From Opisthocomus hoazin (lineage: Eukaryota > Chordata > Aves > Opisthocomiformes > Opisthocomidae): 64,000 nt of DNA. The translations under genes were made by a program, and so were the position numbers. The notes beneath the pieces were generated by a model. It ran no database searches. It had not been told where the DNA came from and saw only the letters and a program-made list of their open reading frames with translations. Shown here in pieces: positions 25,098-38,100 of this stretch. The DNA lies in assembly GCF_030867145.1 (NCBI RefSeq), contig NC_134427.1, positions 15,895,001 to 15,959,000 on the forward strand, written 5' to 3'. Every line of letters starts with the position of its first letter. Within the stretch, counting starts at the first letter, position 1.

Positions 25098-27668
25098 CTG
25101 GTGGAAGAAGGTAACCAACGAGTTAGGTTTCACACCATGAAAACTGTTCATGTGGCAGCTATGAAGGCCCATTTAGAAACACCAACAATTTATTCATTCT
25201 GGAATGGATTACCTTATTTTGCCACGAGTTTCAGTTGAGTTATGGATAATTGATCTGTCAGCCTGTAGCTGGTTTATGCTTATTAATATCTCTGTATAAC
25301 TTGCTAGAATTCAGCATTATCATCTTAGTTACATCAGTCTTACGCTATTCTTTTTAAGTCTGTGTACAATACATTCCCAGCTGATAATTTAAGACAAATA
25401 TTGACATCTCAGCCTTAGCTTTAAGGTTGCCTTCTGTCATGCAGATGCAGATGACTAAATAGCACTTGTTTCTGTTGAAACTACGCAATCTCAGAGTTAC
25501 GTCCTCACGATAAACGATACTCCCACACATTTACTTTGTCTATGGAGTCACTGCGTATTCCAAGCAGATACTTGGCAGGCTGTGTACTCAAAAAAGTAAA
25601 TACAGTTCAGCTATTACAGATGCAAATGTGCAGTTGTATGAAGATACTCAGTTCCACAATGGGTCTGAATTGGGCCACAGAGTTAGGAGGAAGACTTGAA
25701 ATCCCATAATTTGCCTGTTCTCTCAGCCTGAATAGAAATAGCAAGGCAGACAGGCACTGCTCTATATTAATCAGAAATCTGTTATGAGACAAGTGCAGAG
25801 ATCACCACATCCAGTGCTCAGCATCCTATGCCCCAGTACGATACCAGAATTCTCCAGTTCAGCCCATAAAACCAGCACCTCCAGCTGCACCAACGTAATG
25901 GCTAGAATACAACCTGAGACTTCCTTGATGCGTGACTATTTTAAGTACTTGGACTTAATACTGGTCTTCTGTACCTCTGCTGCTATAAATGCCTTCAGTT
26001 TGACTATCTGGACAAGAATGCCTTCTGCAAATACACACACCCCAGATACTCGGATACCACCGATGTGACTCACAGGAGCATTCAATTGTTTGTTTCTTTC
26101 ACAGATATAGTTACACAATATCAACAAGTAGGGTCTCAGTGCTGAGGTCAACCACCAACATCAAGTACGTTCTTGCAGTAAACATCAGTTTATAACTCAT
26201 GTGAGAGAATTTAATTATGGTTGATACTGGCAGAGAACACCACTGGTGAAGATTATCAAGCAAATTCAGTCATCTTAAGCAAGTGCCTCTCAGAGCTATA
26301 TTTGGGCCAAAGCAGAATGAAGCATCACAAACGTGTAAAAGCAGTCTCGGAGCAAAGCATAACGCAGCACATTTGTGTATAAAGAATACATTCAAAAGAA
26401 TGTTGCTCCTCACCTAACCTCACAAGTCATGCTTTGTTTGCAAGTTCATATCAAGATTAGCAGAGCTGATAGGAGACCGGACTGTACATTATTTCCCTAT
26501 CAGCCAAAAGCATCTAGAGCCTGTCTAAATGCTTCTTTACTCATGAGACTGACTTCATTACTAAACAGGACTACCTACGAGCATAAACCTGACAAGACAG
26601 CTGAATAATCATTAACACATGTGCCAGGAAGCTTATTCAGTTTTGTTTTTTTTCTAAACTATTAAGCATTAGATCAAGAAAGTTTGTTGATAATGCCTTA
26701 ACAGGCCACCTTCATAATACCAAAACAGCTGAGAAGTCCTGCTGAGAGAGCAAAGAAGGCTTTTGAAAAACAGTAACCTTGTGCAAAAGTAACCCCAGCT
26801 TAGATTTGATAGCGTTTGACAAATAACACTGCTCAGCACACAACAGCAGCTACAGATTTTTCCATTCTTCAGAACTTGATTCTTCCTACATCATAATTTT
26901 TCCAAGTGTTTTTCTGTAACCCTCTCCAAGGGTTACAAAACCTCTTACCATACAAAATTTGTGCAGTTCACGGTGCCGCCCTCTGATTTTAGCAGCTTTG
27001 CCAGAGCAGGCCCATTCAGCAGGCACAGGGGGAAGTCCCACAGAACAAGTTTCCTTAAGCCCTGAAAACTCTTCATTGCTCATCTTAGGAGGAATCAGAT
27101 TAAAGCCTGAGTGCTACAATACCAGGCTTCCACAGAAGCACAGCAATGAGATACAACAGTAGAGAATTCTAGAAAAATAAACTGCTATAGCTCTATTTTG
27201 GTCTCTATTTCAGATGATGCATACAAAAATAGAAATGCCTTCTTCTAAGCTACAAAAGTTAGCACGGTTTAATAAGTTTAGCAAGAGCACAACCCTCTCA
27301 GTAACCAGCAAACTAAGTGACAAGAAATGGGCCTAGTTTCCCAGCTATCTGCAATTTAGAGGTAGCATTCTTACACACCAGCAAAGGAAGAAATCTTTAA
27401 AAAGCCCTGGCATCCCCTAGGGAGGCCCTGTGGTCTGCCAAGTCCATCCACTCACAAGGGAAGTTATGAACGCAGGCCATCGGGGCACGCTACAAGTATG
27501 CATTTACACAGCTCCTGCTGTTCAAAACACTGACAGAGATTCAAGAATTCTTCCTGTGCAACAGCTTGATTAAAGTTTGATCAGCTTTGTTAACACAGCA
27601 GAAGGAACAGCCAGCAAGAGGCATGCTTCCAGATTTTGGTTTAAGGGGCACTTTGGAAGACAACTTAC
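25098..27668 (-). other. RNF128: RNF128 intron 4
   Basis: A 2.6-kb phase 2 intron that divides the RING-H2 domain between its third and fourth zinc ligands. No repeats or genes were recognised. Confidence 0.85.
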
Positions 27669-27751
27669 TCGCAACTCAGAATACGCACTACTTCGTTCGG
27701 CTTGTACAGCTCGAGGCACACAGCACAGCAATCTCCGTCAGGATCAGTTTC
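27669..27751 (-). CDS. RNF128: RNF128 exon 4 (RING-H2, first half)
   Basis: The acceptor is ctgctttag|GAAACT and the donor is TTGCGA|GTAAGT; entry phase 0, exit phase 2, 83 nt. It encodes residues 253-279 with the first RING ligands C261, C264 and C279 (CAVC ... LSC). Residue 280, the one between C279 and H281, is Asp (GA + C) where mammals have Asn. There is an extra Cys at 260, giving CCAVC where mammals have SCAVC. Confidence 0.95.
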
Positions 27752-28334
27752 CTAAAGCAGTGAAATTAATTTACAGCGTTAGCAGACTTTAAGAGCTTCC
27801 TCTGAACTACAGGCAGATTCACTGCAGACAAAGGGTCTAGCTAAAGTAATCCAAGACAGCTCCCGCATGTAAACACATTATGGGGATTACTCATAGTCAA
27901 GCTGACACTAACAGAAGCATTGAAAGTTTAATCCCTTGGTTTAGAAGTCCAGCTGCAAACCATCATTGGATTGTTTGAGGCACTACTGTAGAGGGTTAGA
28001 AACTGCTACCTCCAGTTTTAGTTACAAAAAGAATAGCCAGGGAAGCTGACTATAATTACTAGCTTACCTTTAAGCATCCATGTGAGCAAATTAGGACCTC
28101 TCATCTCAGAAAGACTACAAGCAAGCAGCTAAAAAAATAATCTTAATTATGAGAACGTGTGAATTGGAAAGTCTTGCACCCCCGAAGAGGACCTGGTCTG
28201 AAAGAGGAACCATCTCTTCAAGAGACAGTTACTGACTCAGACGTCTGCATCCTGCTCCAGTACCAAGGCCGACCCTCTGGGCTCCACGCAAAGAGCGTGC
28301 CCTAATGCTGGGGAGATGATGGGATCAGTCATAC
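27752..28334 (-). other. RNF128: RNF128 intron 3
   Basis: A 583-bp phase 0 intron with a GTATGA donor. No other content is recognised. Confidence 0.85.
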
Positions 28335-28406
28335 CTTGTCCCCCTGCTTCAGGGTGCGCAGCTGTAACTGTTCAACGGCCTTCTTCACCTGGCCCTTTAG
28401 CTGTCG
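28335..28406 (-). CDS. RNF128: RNF128 exon 3 (juxtamembrane linker)
   Basis: This is a 72-nt exon, phase 0 at both ends, too small to stand out as an open frame. The acceptor is tttctgttacag|CGACAG and the donor is GACAAG|GTATGA. It encodes residues 229-252, RQLKGQVKKAVEQLQLRTLK followed by QGDK, the basic helical linker between membrane and RING. It is nearly identical to mammalian RNF128 except for GQV and VEQ substitutions. Confidence 0.95.
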
Positions 28407-31400
28407 CTGTAACAGAAAGTAGTCCTGGTTAAACAGTCATTTTTCTCTTTAAGCGGTGGTTACTAATACTTACCCAGGTGCCTACCGCAAGCACGCACCA
28501 GTTTTATAACCCAGATATTATCAAAACAAGCCAAGTAAGCATGACCTCGCTATCTAGAGACACCATGAAGCAGAGTTTCAGGACATACTGGTGTGGTTAT
28601 TGACTGCAGATGACACACCAATAAGGTATTTGCATATGCTTTTTTTTACCTAACCTTTTCACAAAGCACAGGAATTTCAAGGATTTCTTTCTTGAGAAGA
28701 TGTGAGAATACCTTGATCAGATTAGACCCAGACAAAACAAACAGAAGCCTTCAAACTGACTTGGTGCAGAAGAACAAACACTGAGTCTGACCATCAATAA
28801 TTTTAACTACTCACTTTATGACAACTTCCTGCCACAAACTCATACCCTGATGAAAGCAGTGATTCTTTTCCAGTCAGCCCAGCTACCACCGCCGCACCCT
28901 GAACCAGTCCTCTGCCACAACGGCTTTACAGAGCACACAAACTGCTCGGGAGCCTCCTGGCACCGATTGCTCCCGCCAAGTGAAAGAACGCAGTTCTATC
29001 CCAATATTGGTTCAAAGTAGCATGTGCAAAGGAAAATAAAGAAGGGCTCAGAGCTATTTCTCCCCCTCCTTGTGACACAAGGTGTGAAACAAATCAAACG
29101 GCTAGCCCCGGGTGGATGACAGGGCAGCTTTAATGAAAGCAGAGGAGGAAGCATTCCCTTTCACGCAATGATTTGCTCGCTGCTGTCATGATAGCAGGGC
29201 AGAGATGAGCAGGCAGCAGAAGCCCAGCTTGCGTGGCAACTGTTGCTGTCCAGCTGTCACTGCAAAGCATTTAATTAGCACAGGAGCCAGCATCCCTGTT
29301 TAAAGGTCACAGGTTGGTGCTGTTCCACCAACGCGAAGAATATGACTGTCCTCTCCCTCCCCAGTGCACTGATTGCCTCTGGACACAGAGGGATATCAGG
29401 CAGCTCCGGCAGTGCCGTCCCAACACAACGCTTCTCTTAGGCACAGACGAGGCTCCAGTTTTGCAGCTAACAGAAAATCCTCTTCCGAATTCAGCTGCCC
29501 AGCGCGGGAACCCCACACTGTTAAACTTTCCAGCATTACATCCCCTTAAGCTTTTTAGTTCAGTTACAGGAATCTTTTCTGGGATGAAGGTGCAGTGCTG
29601 GTGGCACAAGCACAGATGCAACAAGAGGATGGAGGGATGCTGCTGACACCTAACAAACTCAGCAAGAATTGGTAATTCAAGTCTGCATAAGTTTCCCTGT
29701 GCTGAAGCAGTTAACGCAAACAAGCTGAGTTATATGGTCTGCTGGGACCCTGTCAAACAGTTTTGGTGCAAAATGACCTGTATATCAGCGTTGTTTTGGG
29801 GTCCTACGATCATCATGTGCACGCTTTTAGCAGTTTAATAGTTGATAGCTGTTAACAACTATCAAGGAAGAGATGCATACAACCCAAAGGTGAAGGATGC
29901 AAACAAGTTTTCAGGTATATTTTTTAGGAACAAGAACTATTCAAGTTTTCTTTGAAGCTTGTAAAGTTCTTCTGCTGAAGACATCAATACCTGTTTCTGT
30001 ACGTCACTTAAGGTTAACTTGTCAATGCTTTGACTGAAGCCACAGATCAACAGTCACACACTCATCTCAGTCAACACTGAGGCCCCCCCCAAAGTGTCAG
30101 CAGCAAACGTGGCAACATCAACAGAGCAGGAACGCAGTACCTCTCATTAGTACTTCTCATACACAGCCAGAACTGTCACCTCTACTTGTTATTAATTGAA
30201 AACTAAACTTTCTAGGAATGTACTCCCTCATACAGTATCTAATCTACACATCTAATGCCAGGCCAAGCATATTAGGCAGGACCCAACTGGCTGTATCGTT
30301 AATAATTTACCAAAACAATATTTTAAGTTTTGCCTGGGCACAAGTTTAATTGCTCTTCATGAAATGCACCAATGGCAAAGTCACCTTTAACATTGATTTT
30401 GGTAAATACAGAAGAACACCTCTCCGGGGGAACAAAAGAAAGCTTGCAAGAGGAAGCTTTTTCTTGAATAGCCTACCAGGAGACCCAGGATACTCAAGCT
30501 TAGAATGTCAAAGCATTTTGCGAAGCAAAATTTTTCAAGCAAACATTAAATATTAATGATGTTAAAAGTCTAAAAGCCCCAACCCAGCAACTCTAGAAAA
30601 AAATAGCTAAGCTGAGGCAGGAAAAAAAAGAGTCATATCATAAAACAGGTAAGGTCCTGGCTCCTATCCAGGCTCTGGCATGTTTAAGTACAGAGGTACC
30701 TAACTGGGAAAATTAGGTTTGCTGTTGCTGAGTCCTCAGTCTTCCACAGTCCAACGCTGCCAATTTTATTTCCAACCCTTTCTGCATAAGGGTGCCTTCC
30801 CAGCACCCTGCGACCACAGTCATGGCAATGCAGACCGGCAAGGTCTAAGGAAGTCGTGAACTCTTGCTTTTCTCCTGTAAGCTAAGGAAATTGTCCCCTA
30901 GCGGTAGCTACTGCCATGAAAACAGTTTTGAATTGCGGAAAGTTGAGCAACTTGCCTCCTCCAAAGCCATTAATTAGGTCATTTCTCAGCAGCAATAGCT
31001 AATCTTTACGAAACCAATGGCAGTGAAGACTTGAGCTTAAATTAGAAACCAGACCACAGATAACATCACTGGCCGTTTTGCATTATTAAGAAAGGTTAAT
31101 ATATTGAGGAACTGAATTTGCCAGTGCTCCGCTGACTAGAAAGGTAACAAGCCACCTACCACACTTGCCTTGTCTTTCCACCTTCTTGCTCTCAGACCTC
31201 AAGATGCAATAAGAGATCACAGAGGTGTGGGTTTGAGTTTCAAATCCAGAAGAAAATATGCATTCAGATAAGAATAGCACATTGTAAATGATTGAGCTAG
31301 TTGGCTCATGAGGAAAAAGCTACTCTATTTTAACTCACAGTTAGGACAGATGTGCTACTAAACTTTTGTTTTCGCTTGGACCACAAGACAACATGACCAG

Positions 31401-34400
31401 CTCTTCCCAACAGTCACTCAACTTTTTAAAACAAATGGTCTGCACAGTTTTACATTACTGACTTATACACAATTCCTGCTCAAGCTGAGTGAGAGACAGC
31501 TGCTGCCTTCAAGAAAAGTCTGCAGAGGAGAACATATTTAAAAACTGGGCCATATGTGATCAAGCCGTCCAGAGAAAGTGCTTTCACCAGAAGCAGCAAG
31601 TAGTCATACCAAGAAGTACAGAAACTGCATTGGCAAACAGCAAAGCTTAAAGGTATTCAACAGCCTGACTGTCTGCAAAACAAGAGATTGCTTCAGAAGG
31701 CACTGAAGTCTGAGGATTTTCCCTCAAGTCAAAATAAAAGGAAAAACATATTGCCAGTATGGTAACACCTGGAAGCCAGCCAGTTCAAGCAGGGGTTACT
31801 ACTAGTCCCATGCATGAACGAAACACATATCTAGCCAGACTCCCATTTTCGAGAAGCTTTTGCAGAAGAAATAAAGCATCTAGAAAGTGGTCTCCCCTCT
31901 TTCTGTTCTACCCCTTAGTAAGCAAGCGAGGCTCAAGCTCCATCGCCCTTTTCAGTCCAACGCAAGAGCTTTGCTGGGGCTCAGTCCCCAAGAACAAGCC
32001 AAACATTCAGGAACCTGAACGTACAAAAGACAAGCTGCAAAGCATCATTATCACATAGCACAATTAGCTCATCATATCACTCTGTAGAGCAATTCAGAAG
32101 TGTTAATTTTGATTCAGATGGTACACTGACACTTTAAAAGACTCCTCATACAATAGCAATACAATCCAACAGAGAAGGTCAAAAAAAAAGCAGACTTTGA
32201 AGAGTAGTTAACACTGGGTAAAGGGGTGCATTCAGAACAGCAGCTCACTTCTGAAAAAGGGAAAAATTGTAATACTTAACTATCAATGCACTTGACTGTT
32301 TCCTAAAAACATCCCCCAAATGAACGTATAACCCTTAGACATTTGTGCAATAAAGAACACAAGATTTTACTCCACCAGATAACAGACTGAAGTCCAGGTG
32401 ATCTGAGTTTCCCAAGGGCTGAACGATAACAGGAAGGCTCACCATGTAGCATGCAAGCTGGTAAGCTGTTTGACTAACTTTCAGTATTTCAGGGAGCCAA
32501 AGCACTAGAAGTCTCAGACTTTGGATATACACTGAAAATCCAATCAGCTGGCTAACAGGGAACACTGTAGCATCACCTTTTGGTAGTTCACCTTCACTAA
32601 CAAGGACTTCCTTGTTATTCTTCGCTTATCTAATCATTGTGAGGTCAGTTTTTAGACGCCATGGTATAAAAACAATTGAAAACAATTCTGGATTGTCTCG
32701 AGTTTCACTTTCACCAAACAGAACATTTTTACCCCCTGACAGCAGAGAAGCTTTCTTCTATTCTTATACTTTATAAAGCACTTTTTAAGGCTCCTTAATT
32801 TCAGTCCAGCTGAAATCATGTGGAACTGGCATGTCATTTATCAATGTTATTTCAATCTAAAGTAAACTACTTGTGCACACAGAGCCCAAGATAGAAACAG
32901 TTTGTGAAGGTGCTAGCCAAGCAGACTGGATTTTCCCAGTACCATCTACCACTGCGGCACTAACAACATCTGTAGTTTGTTGAAAGCCTGATAGCTCAGA
33001 ACAGAGCTGGACTTCCACAACCGCTCTGTTAAACACCTTCAAAGGAGGAAAAATTTTCAGGCGATTTGATAAAAAATGTCTTTTGCAGAGCAGCTTCTAG
33101 GGTGTCCCGTTTTTCCTGCTCAGGTCTGTCTGGCATTGAACAGAGTTCTGATACTAGGGTAGATGGTAGGGAATGAAAGAGGGAATTCATCAGCAGGAGA
33201 CAGTGCGCATCTCCGTCCACAGATGTCAGCAAGAGGACAGCATCAAGCTACAGAGCTCTGTACCATCCCTCATGAAAAGTACTCCAGAGACATAGGACAT
33301 CCAGGAGTGGCAATGCTACATCCCACAGGCAGATGACAACTTGCAATACTGCTCTTCCAACTATTCCCTTATTGCATCCTTATTCCCTTTTTGCATCCTC
33401 ACACCACTTCCAGGTGTGGCGTAACACCAGAAGATATAAACGGGCTAAAACAAAGCACTTGTAGGAGGCCTGGTCCAGAAGTTGAGGCAGACACAGCTTA
33501 GATGAGGCATAAATCCAGCTGAGCTCACTGTTAGATCTCTAGGCGCAGTATGCAGATAGCCAGCCGACCATCATCAGCAAGGTTACACTTAGACAACAGG
33601 ATTTCAGAACACAAACTCCACTGAGTTCAGTTCTGTGATTACTAGATAGAACCCAGCATTCAACTCCAGGAGTACTGCTGTCATTCGCTCCAGCTAGTCT
33701 CTTCGCCTGCCAAGAACAGCAATAGTTCTGCACATTAACACTTTACAGGTGCCAGTCCTAAAATGTTACAGAAGCCTGAAACTGGCCTGGATTTCAACAC
33801 TTGTGTCCAACTTCTAGCTTTACCAGCTTATTTCAGAAGGATCTTGCTCAAGGGCCCTGCAATCTCCAGGACACCAGAGAAGCTCAGTGGGGCAGGTCTT
33901 TACAATGGCAGAGACATCTGTCCCTTCTTTAACTCTCTAACCACTAATCCAGAGATAATTCACACCCTCTGAGCCCAGCTAGAGCAAGATGCTCGTGCTA
34001 TCGCTGTCTGTAGGGAAGGACTCTGTAAAAACTCTTCTTTCAGAGTTCAGGCAGCTCCCGCAAGAAGCACTGCAAATACCAACGGTCTCCTTTGCAAAGC
34101 AGCTGTACGGGCAAGGCTGAAGTACTCACGTCTGAGCCACTCAGATCTTGTTCCTGCTGCTGCCCATCACCTTTGACAGATGTCATGCCAGGACTTTATG
34201 TCTAAGGCTCTTGCTTAAGCCCTGAAGGAGCAGGTATAAGGCGGGTCTGCTCAGACTGAAGACAAAGCTGTAAGCAGTAGTCCTATCAGCTGATCAGATT
34301 ATTGCACAGAAGAGACTTACTTGGAAACTTAACTCATTAGCAGCTCCCTGCCTGGGGTTTAAAAAGAACACAGTTTAACAGTCCTCTTTTTTTCAACTCC

Positions 34401-34912
34401 TAATTGAGGCTGTCACTGCAATTCTCAGAAGCTTTCCGTCAGAAAGCCGCTTTCAACAAGCAGCAGTTTTCCCAACTTGCGGTCTACAGAAAGGAAGCCA
34501 AAGTCATGCACCATTTTGCAGACATATTCTCAGTCGTGTCTCACATTACAGCTAGCACATAGGCAGTGCTATGTGGGAAGTGTGAGGGTCAGCTAAAAGC
34601 AGTTGAGCTCTCTCACCGCCTCCAATACACCAGCATTACGGCTGCACTGAAGTTCAGGGAGTCAAATTTGTAGGAGATGAAGTTAGCTAAACACTATCAG
34701 TTGCTTTCTCCAGATGGTTTACTTTTTGCTGTTTCTTTGGAAAGTTTTAAGCTGTTCAAAAATATATCTCTTTGCATTTTAAAGATCACACTCTCTCCTT
34801 CCTGTGGAAGGAACAAATTCAGTAATTTTGGTGCTCAACCAGTATTTTGCCCTCAAGACCCACAGAATGAAGGCTCAGGGTTTCAAAAAAGCAATGGCAC
34901 ACAGAGACTCAC
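28407..34912 (-). other. RNF128: RNF128 intron 2
   Basis: A 6.5-kb phase 0 intron. It contains a near-perfect 24-bp palindrome (29842-29865). No CR1 or LTR copies and no coding sequence were recognised. Confidence 0.8.
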
Positions 34913-35160
34913 CTGATTCTCGGACTGGGCCCTTGCAATCCTAAATCTCCAAGCAGAATAAAAACCAAAGTATCCCACGGTTGCTGCTGTGACAATGACA
35001 AGCAACATCGAGATGAAAAAGATGGAGTATTGATTCATCCAAGGACCATGCTTTTTCCCCACTTCAATAACCATGGTCACTCTCAAGCCACTCTCAATCC
35101 GGTGTAAGATCTCCATGCCTTTCAGGTTGTCAATCATAATTGCAACAATGCTTTCAGCAC
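34913..35160 (-). CDS. RNF128: RNF128 exon 2 (end of PA domain and transmembrane segment)
   Basis: This is the first exon shared by both isoforms. The acceptor is cttctcctttgcag|GTGCTG and the donor is GAATCAG|GTGAGT; 248 nt, entry phase 1, exit phase 0. In the 1A isoform it encodes residues 146 (split Gly) to 228. The part up to about residue 180 completes the PA fold (ESIVAIMIDNLKG, VTMVIEVGKKHGPW). A hydrophobic stretch at about 192-213 (IFFISMLLVIVTAATVGYFG) is the single membrane span, followed by basic residues (RFRIARAQ), as expected for a type I protein with a cytoplasmic RING. Confidence 0.96.
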
Positions 35161-38100
35161 CTGCAAAGGAGAAGAGGAATCCATGCTCAGTTCCCAGATG
35201 TTGTATCAAAGTCATTGTCTTTGATGTTCAAGTACTGAAGAACAGACTGGAAAGTTTCTAACTGGCATCTGCAGGCTCAACATGAGCTGATGGAATAAGT
35301 GCCACCTCCATCTGCTTGTTCAGCTGAAAGGGACGTCCGATTACTTATGAGCTGCATAAGTGAACCACATTTATAATTCATTCCTCTCCACAGCACTCCT
35401 TACTACCATAGAGGACACACATTGTCATTATTTTAGACTCAACAGTTTGGTGACTTACATTTTAACTTTGTGCCTTTGAACTACATGAAGTCAGAAATAA
35501 ACCATATACAGAGCGAGGTCGCTAGGGACTGCGGTACCTCCAGGAGCTCAGGGATGCCAGGTACACAGCTGGTGGCTTAGGGACCCTTTCTATAACGGAT
35601 CCAGCTCCCTCCCTGCTCTGCTGCTACTTTTTAACACCTCTTTTCTAAGTTTGGCAGTGCTGCGGAGTACTTCCTTAGACACTGAGCAAAGCCACAGATC
35701 AGCCTTTGCTTCTGTATCTTCAGAAACAATTGAGAAATGTTTGAGTGAAATTTGGCTGTGAACCATAAATGTTGTTGTGTGTTTCCAATGCAAATTCAGT
35801 GGGAAGCAAATACTGAGGTGTGCTCTGCTTTTAAACAGTTGGTGACAGATGGCAAACTCCATCCAGATTTTAACAACAGATTTCACTTATTCAGTTGAAC
35901 ATCATTACAAGCCATGAGCAGAGCCAAGGGTTTCACGGTAGGAAGACATTTCAAGTAACTCTGGTCACCAAGTACAGACCAGAACAAAGCTGCTTGCATT
36001 TCGGTGACAAGCAAGTGCTTGAGGACACTTCATGCTATTTGCAGGAACTTCAGGCACTCCCAATATAACAGAGAAGTTCTTAGGAGGAAAAAAAAAGGGA
36101 GAAAGGGAGATGAGCAAATTGTCACTAGCCTCCTTCTAAACTAAATACAAGAAAAGCGGATTTGAAGACTGGCCAGTCAGCAGTCTCACTGCATTACACC
36201 ATCAGCTGCACAACATTTATAATAGATATTACACAGTGGAAGAATAAATGCTGCTACAGAAGAGCTATTTTTAGCTAAACTCCCAGCCAAACACTTTTTA
36301 ATGGGGAGACCAATTTCCCCCACCTCCATTAAGAGAAACCTTATCCAACTTTCAGCTATCAGACGCATTTGAGAAAGCGCTTACTCATTTTCTAGCTTGT
36401 TCACATAATGCCTTTGATCCAAGATGGCTAAGCATGATGTCTAGCGACTCTCCTCAGTGTGACTAACCCATCATTTATTCAGAAAGCTCCTTGTAATGAG
36501 AAGTACATCACAGAGAAGAGGAAAAAAAATTACTGCTGTCCTTTACAATGAATTAAAGCTTATATGTCCATTATAAAATGAGCTTGAGACAGGTGTTAGG
36601 AGCAAGTAAAGAATTAAGCATGGGTCAAGTCAGACGCTGAGACTTCCTTTCATAAGCACAGAAGAAAGTGTGGAAGAACAGGCTGTGACAACAAGAAAAT
36701 AAAAAGCCTGCCAAAAAAAACTTGTTCTGCCTTATTCCCCTCCGCTTCTGCATGTCTCACTAGTCAAATATAGCTTGTGGTTATGCGCAATACAAGATGT
36801 AGTGTGGGGATTCCTGATAATGAAATGTCACCATCAGCCTGCAAAACCACTTCAGCTACTAAGCTGTTGGCTGCAAACAAGTTCTACCCTTAAAGAAAAA
36901 AAAACCCTTCAATTTAATTTTCAGGCTAATCAGTCCACCCAGACGTCATCAGATGACAGTTTTAAGTCTTTTGCTGGCACTTTTTCCCCCCAGAGGTTTC
37001 TCTCACAGTTCCAGCTCTGCTTTAGGGAAACACGTGTGAGCAGCCAGCTGGTAGCATTGACCCTGGAGCAACATGGGCAGAGGCAAGAGAGTGGTCATTT
37101 CCATGCACTACCCCCCACCCTCGGAGCGAACCCCCACCAACATACATCAGCACTCACCTTCAATATTTTGCCATGCAAACTCTTAGGACCAACAGTTAGA
37201 GACCAGGCAATTAGAGGTGAGCTAACCTGACACCACATGAAGTTAAACAAATGCCTTGTGCCAACAACAGCGGAGAGGAAGCCAGAACCTGCACCTGATT
37301 TCTGGCCATTGGTGGCACAGGAGTTTAGTCACCTCAGAAGTTCCTCTTGGACAGGGACTAAACAAGACTCCAGCACCACCACACAGGGCCTGTCATGGGG
37401 GCATCACCCTCACCTGGCAGAAAGCAAGGCCTCCTTCGCCTGCCAAGAGGAGATTCAATGATGCCCTACTAGCCTGAAGCTACAATAGATGCCCAGAATC
37501 CCTGTTCAGGACTACAGCTGTGCTTCTAGAATAAAACCAGCTCAGATCACCCCCACCCAATGCTGCCTGAGCTGCTAGATGGGTCCCATCACGACACGTA
37601 CTGAAACGCGTTACTGTGCCTTGGAAACCACCGACCTAGACAGAGGCTCCTGACAGTGCCTGGGCACGTTAATGGAAACGAGCTATCTGAGGGACACCTG
37701 CAGAGGTGTCTGAGCATAGCAGCTGCCCTGAACCGTCAGCTTTTCACCCCACAGACTCCAGCAAAGCAAGACGAAAGTCAATTAGTTGTGCGTGGCAAAA
37801 ACCTCATAGAAACCCCAAGTTCCTCATCCAGGTGTCGGCTTTTGCGATTCAGGTAAAGCTTTCTGCAACAGTTTTCAAGGGGCATTAGAAGGTGAGATTG
37901 AGCTGCTGCCTGTTTAGCTAATAATGGGCTCACTGCTAAACAGAAGACAGACCTGTTTAGTTAAACATTCCCTCTCCTTTCCCATCTCCTGAGAAATTGG
38001 AGAGGGAAAGTTATTCAAGTCTTTAGATAAATACACTCTGCCTCCATAGCTGCAGAGTTTTGCAGAAGGTACCTCCCAAATGATAAGGCAGCACGACGGT

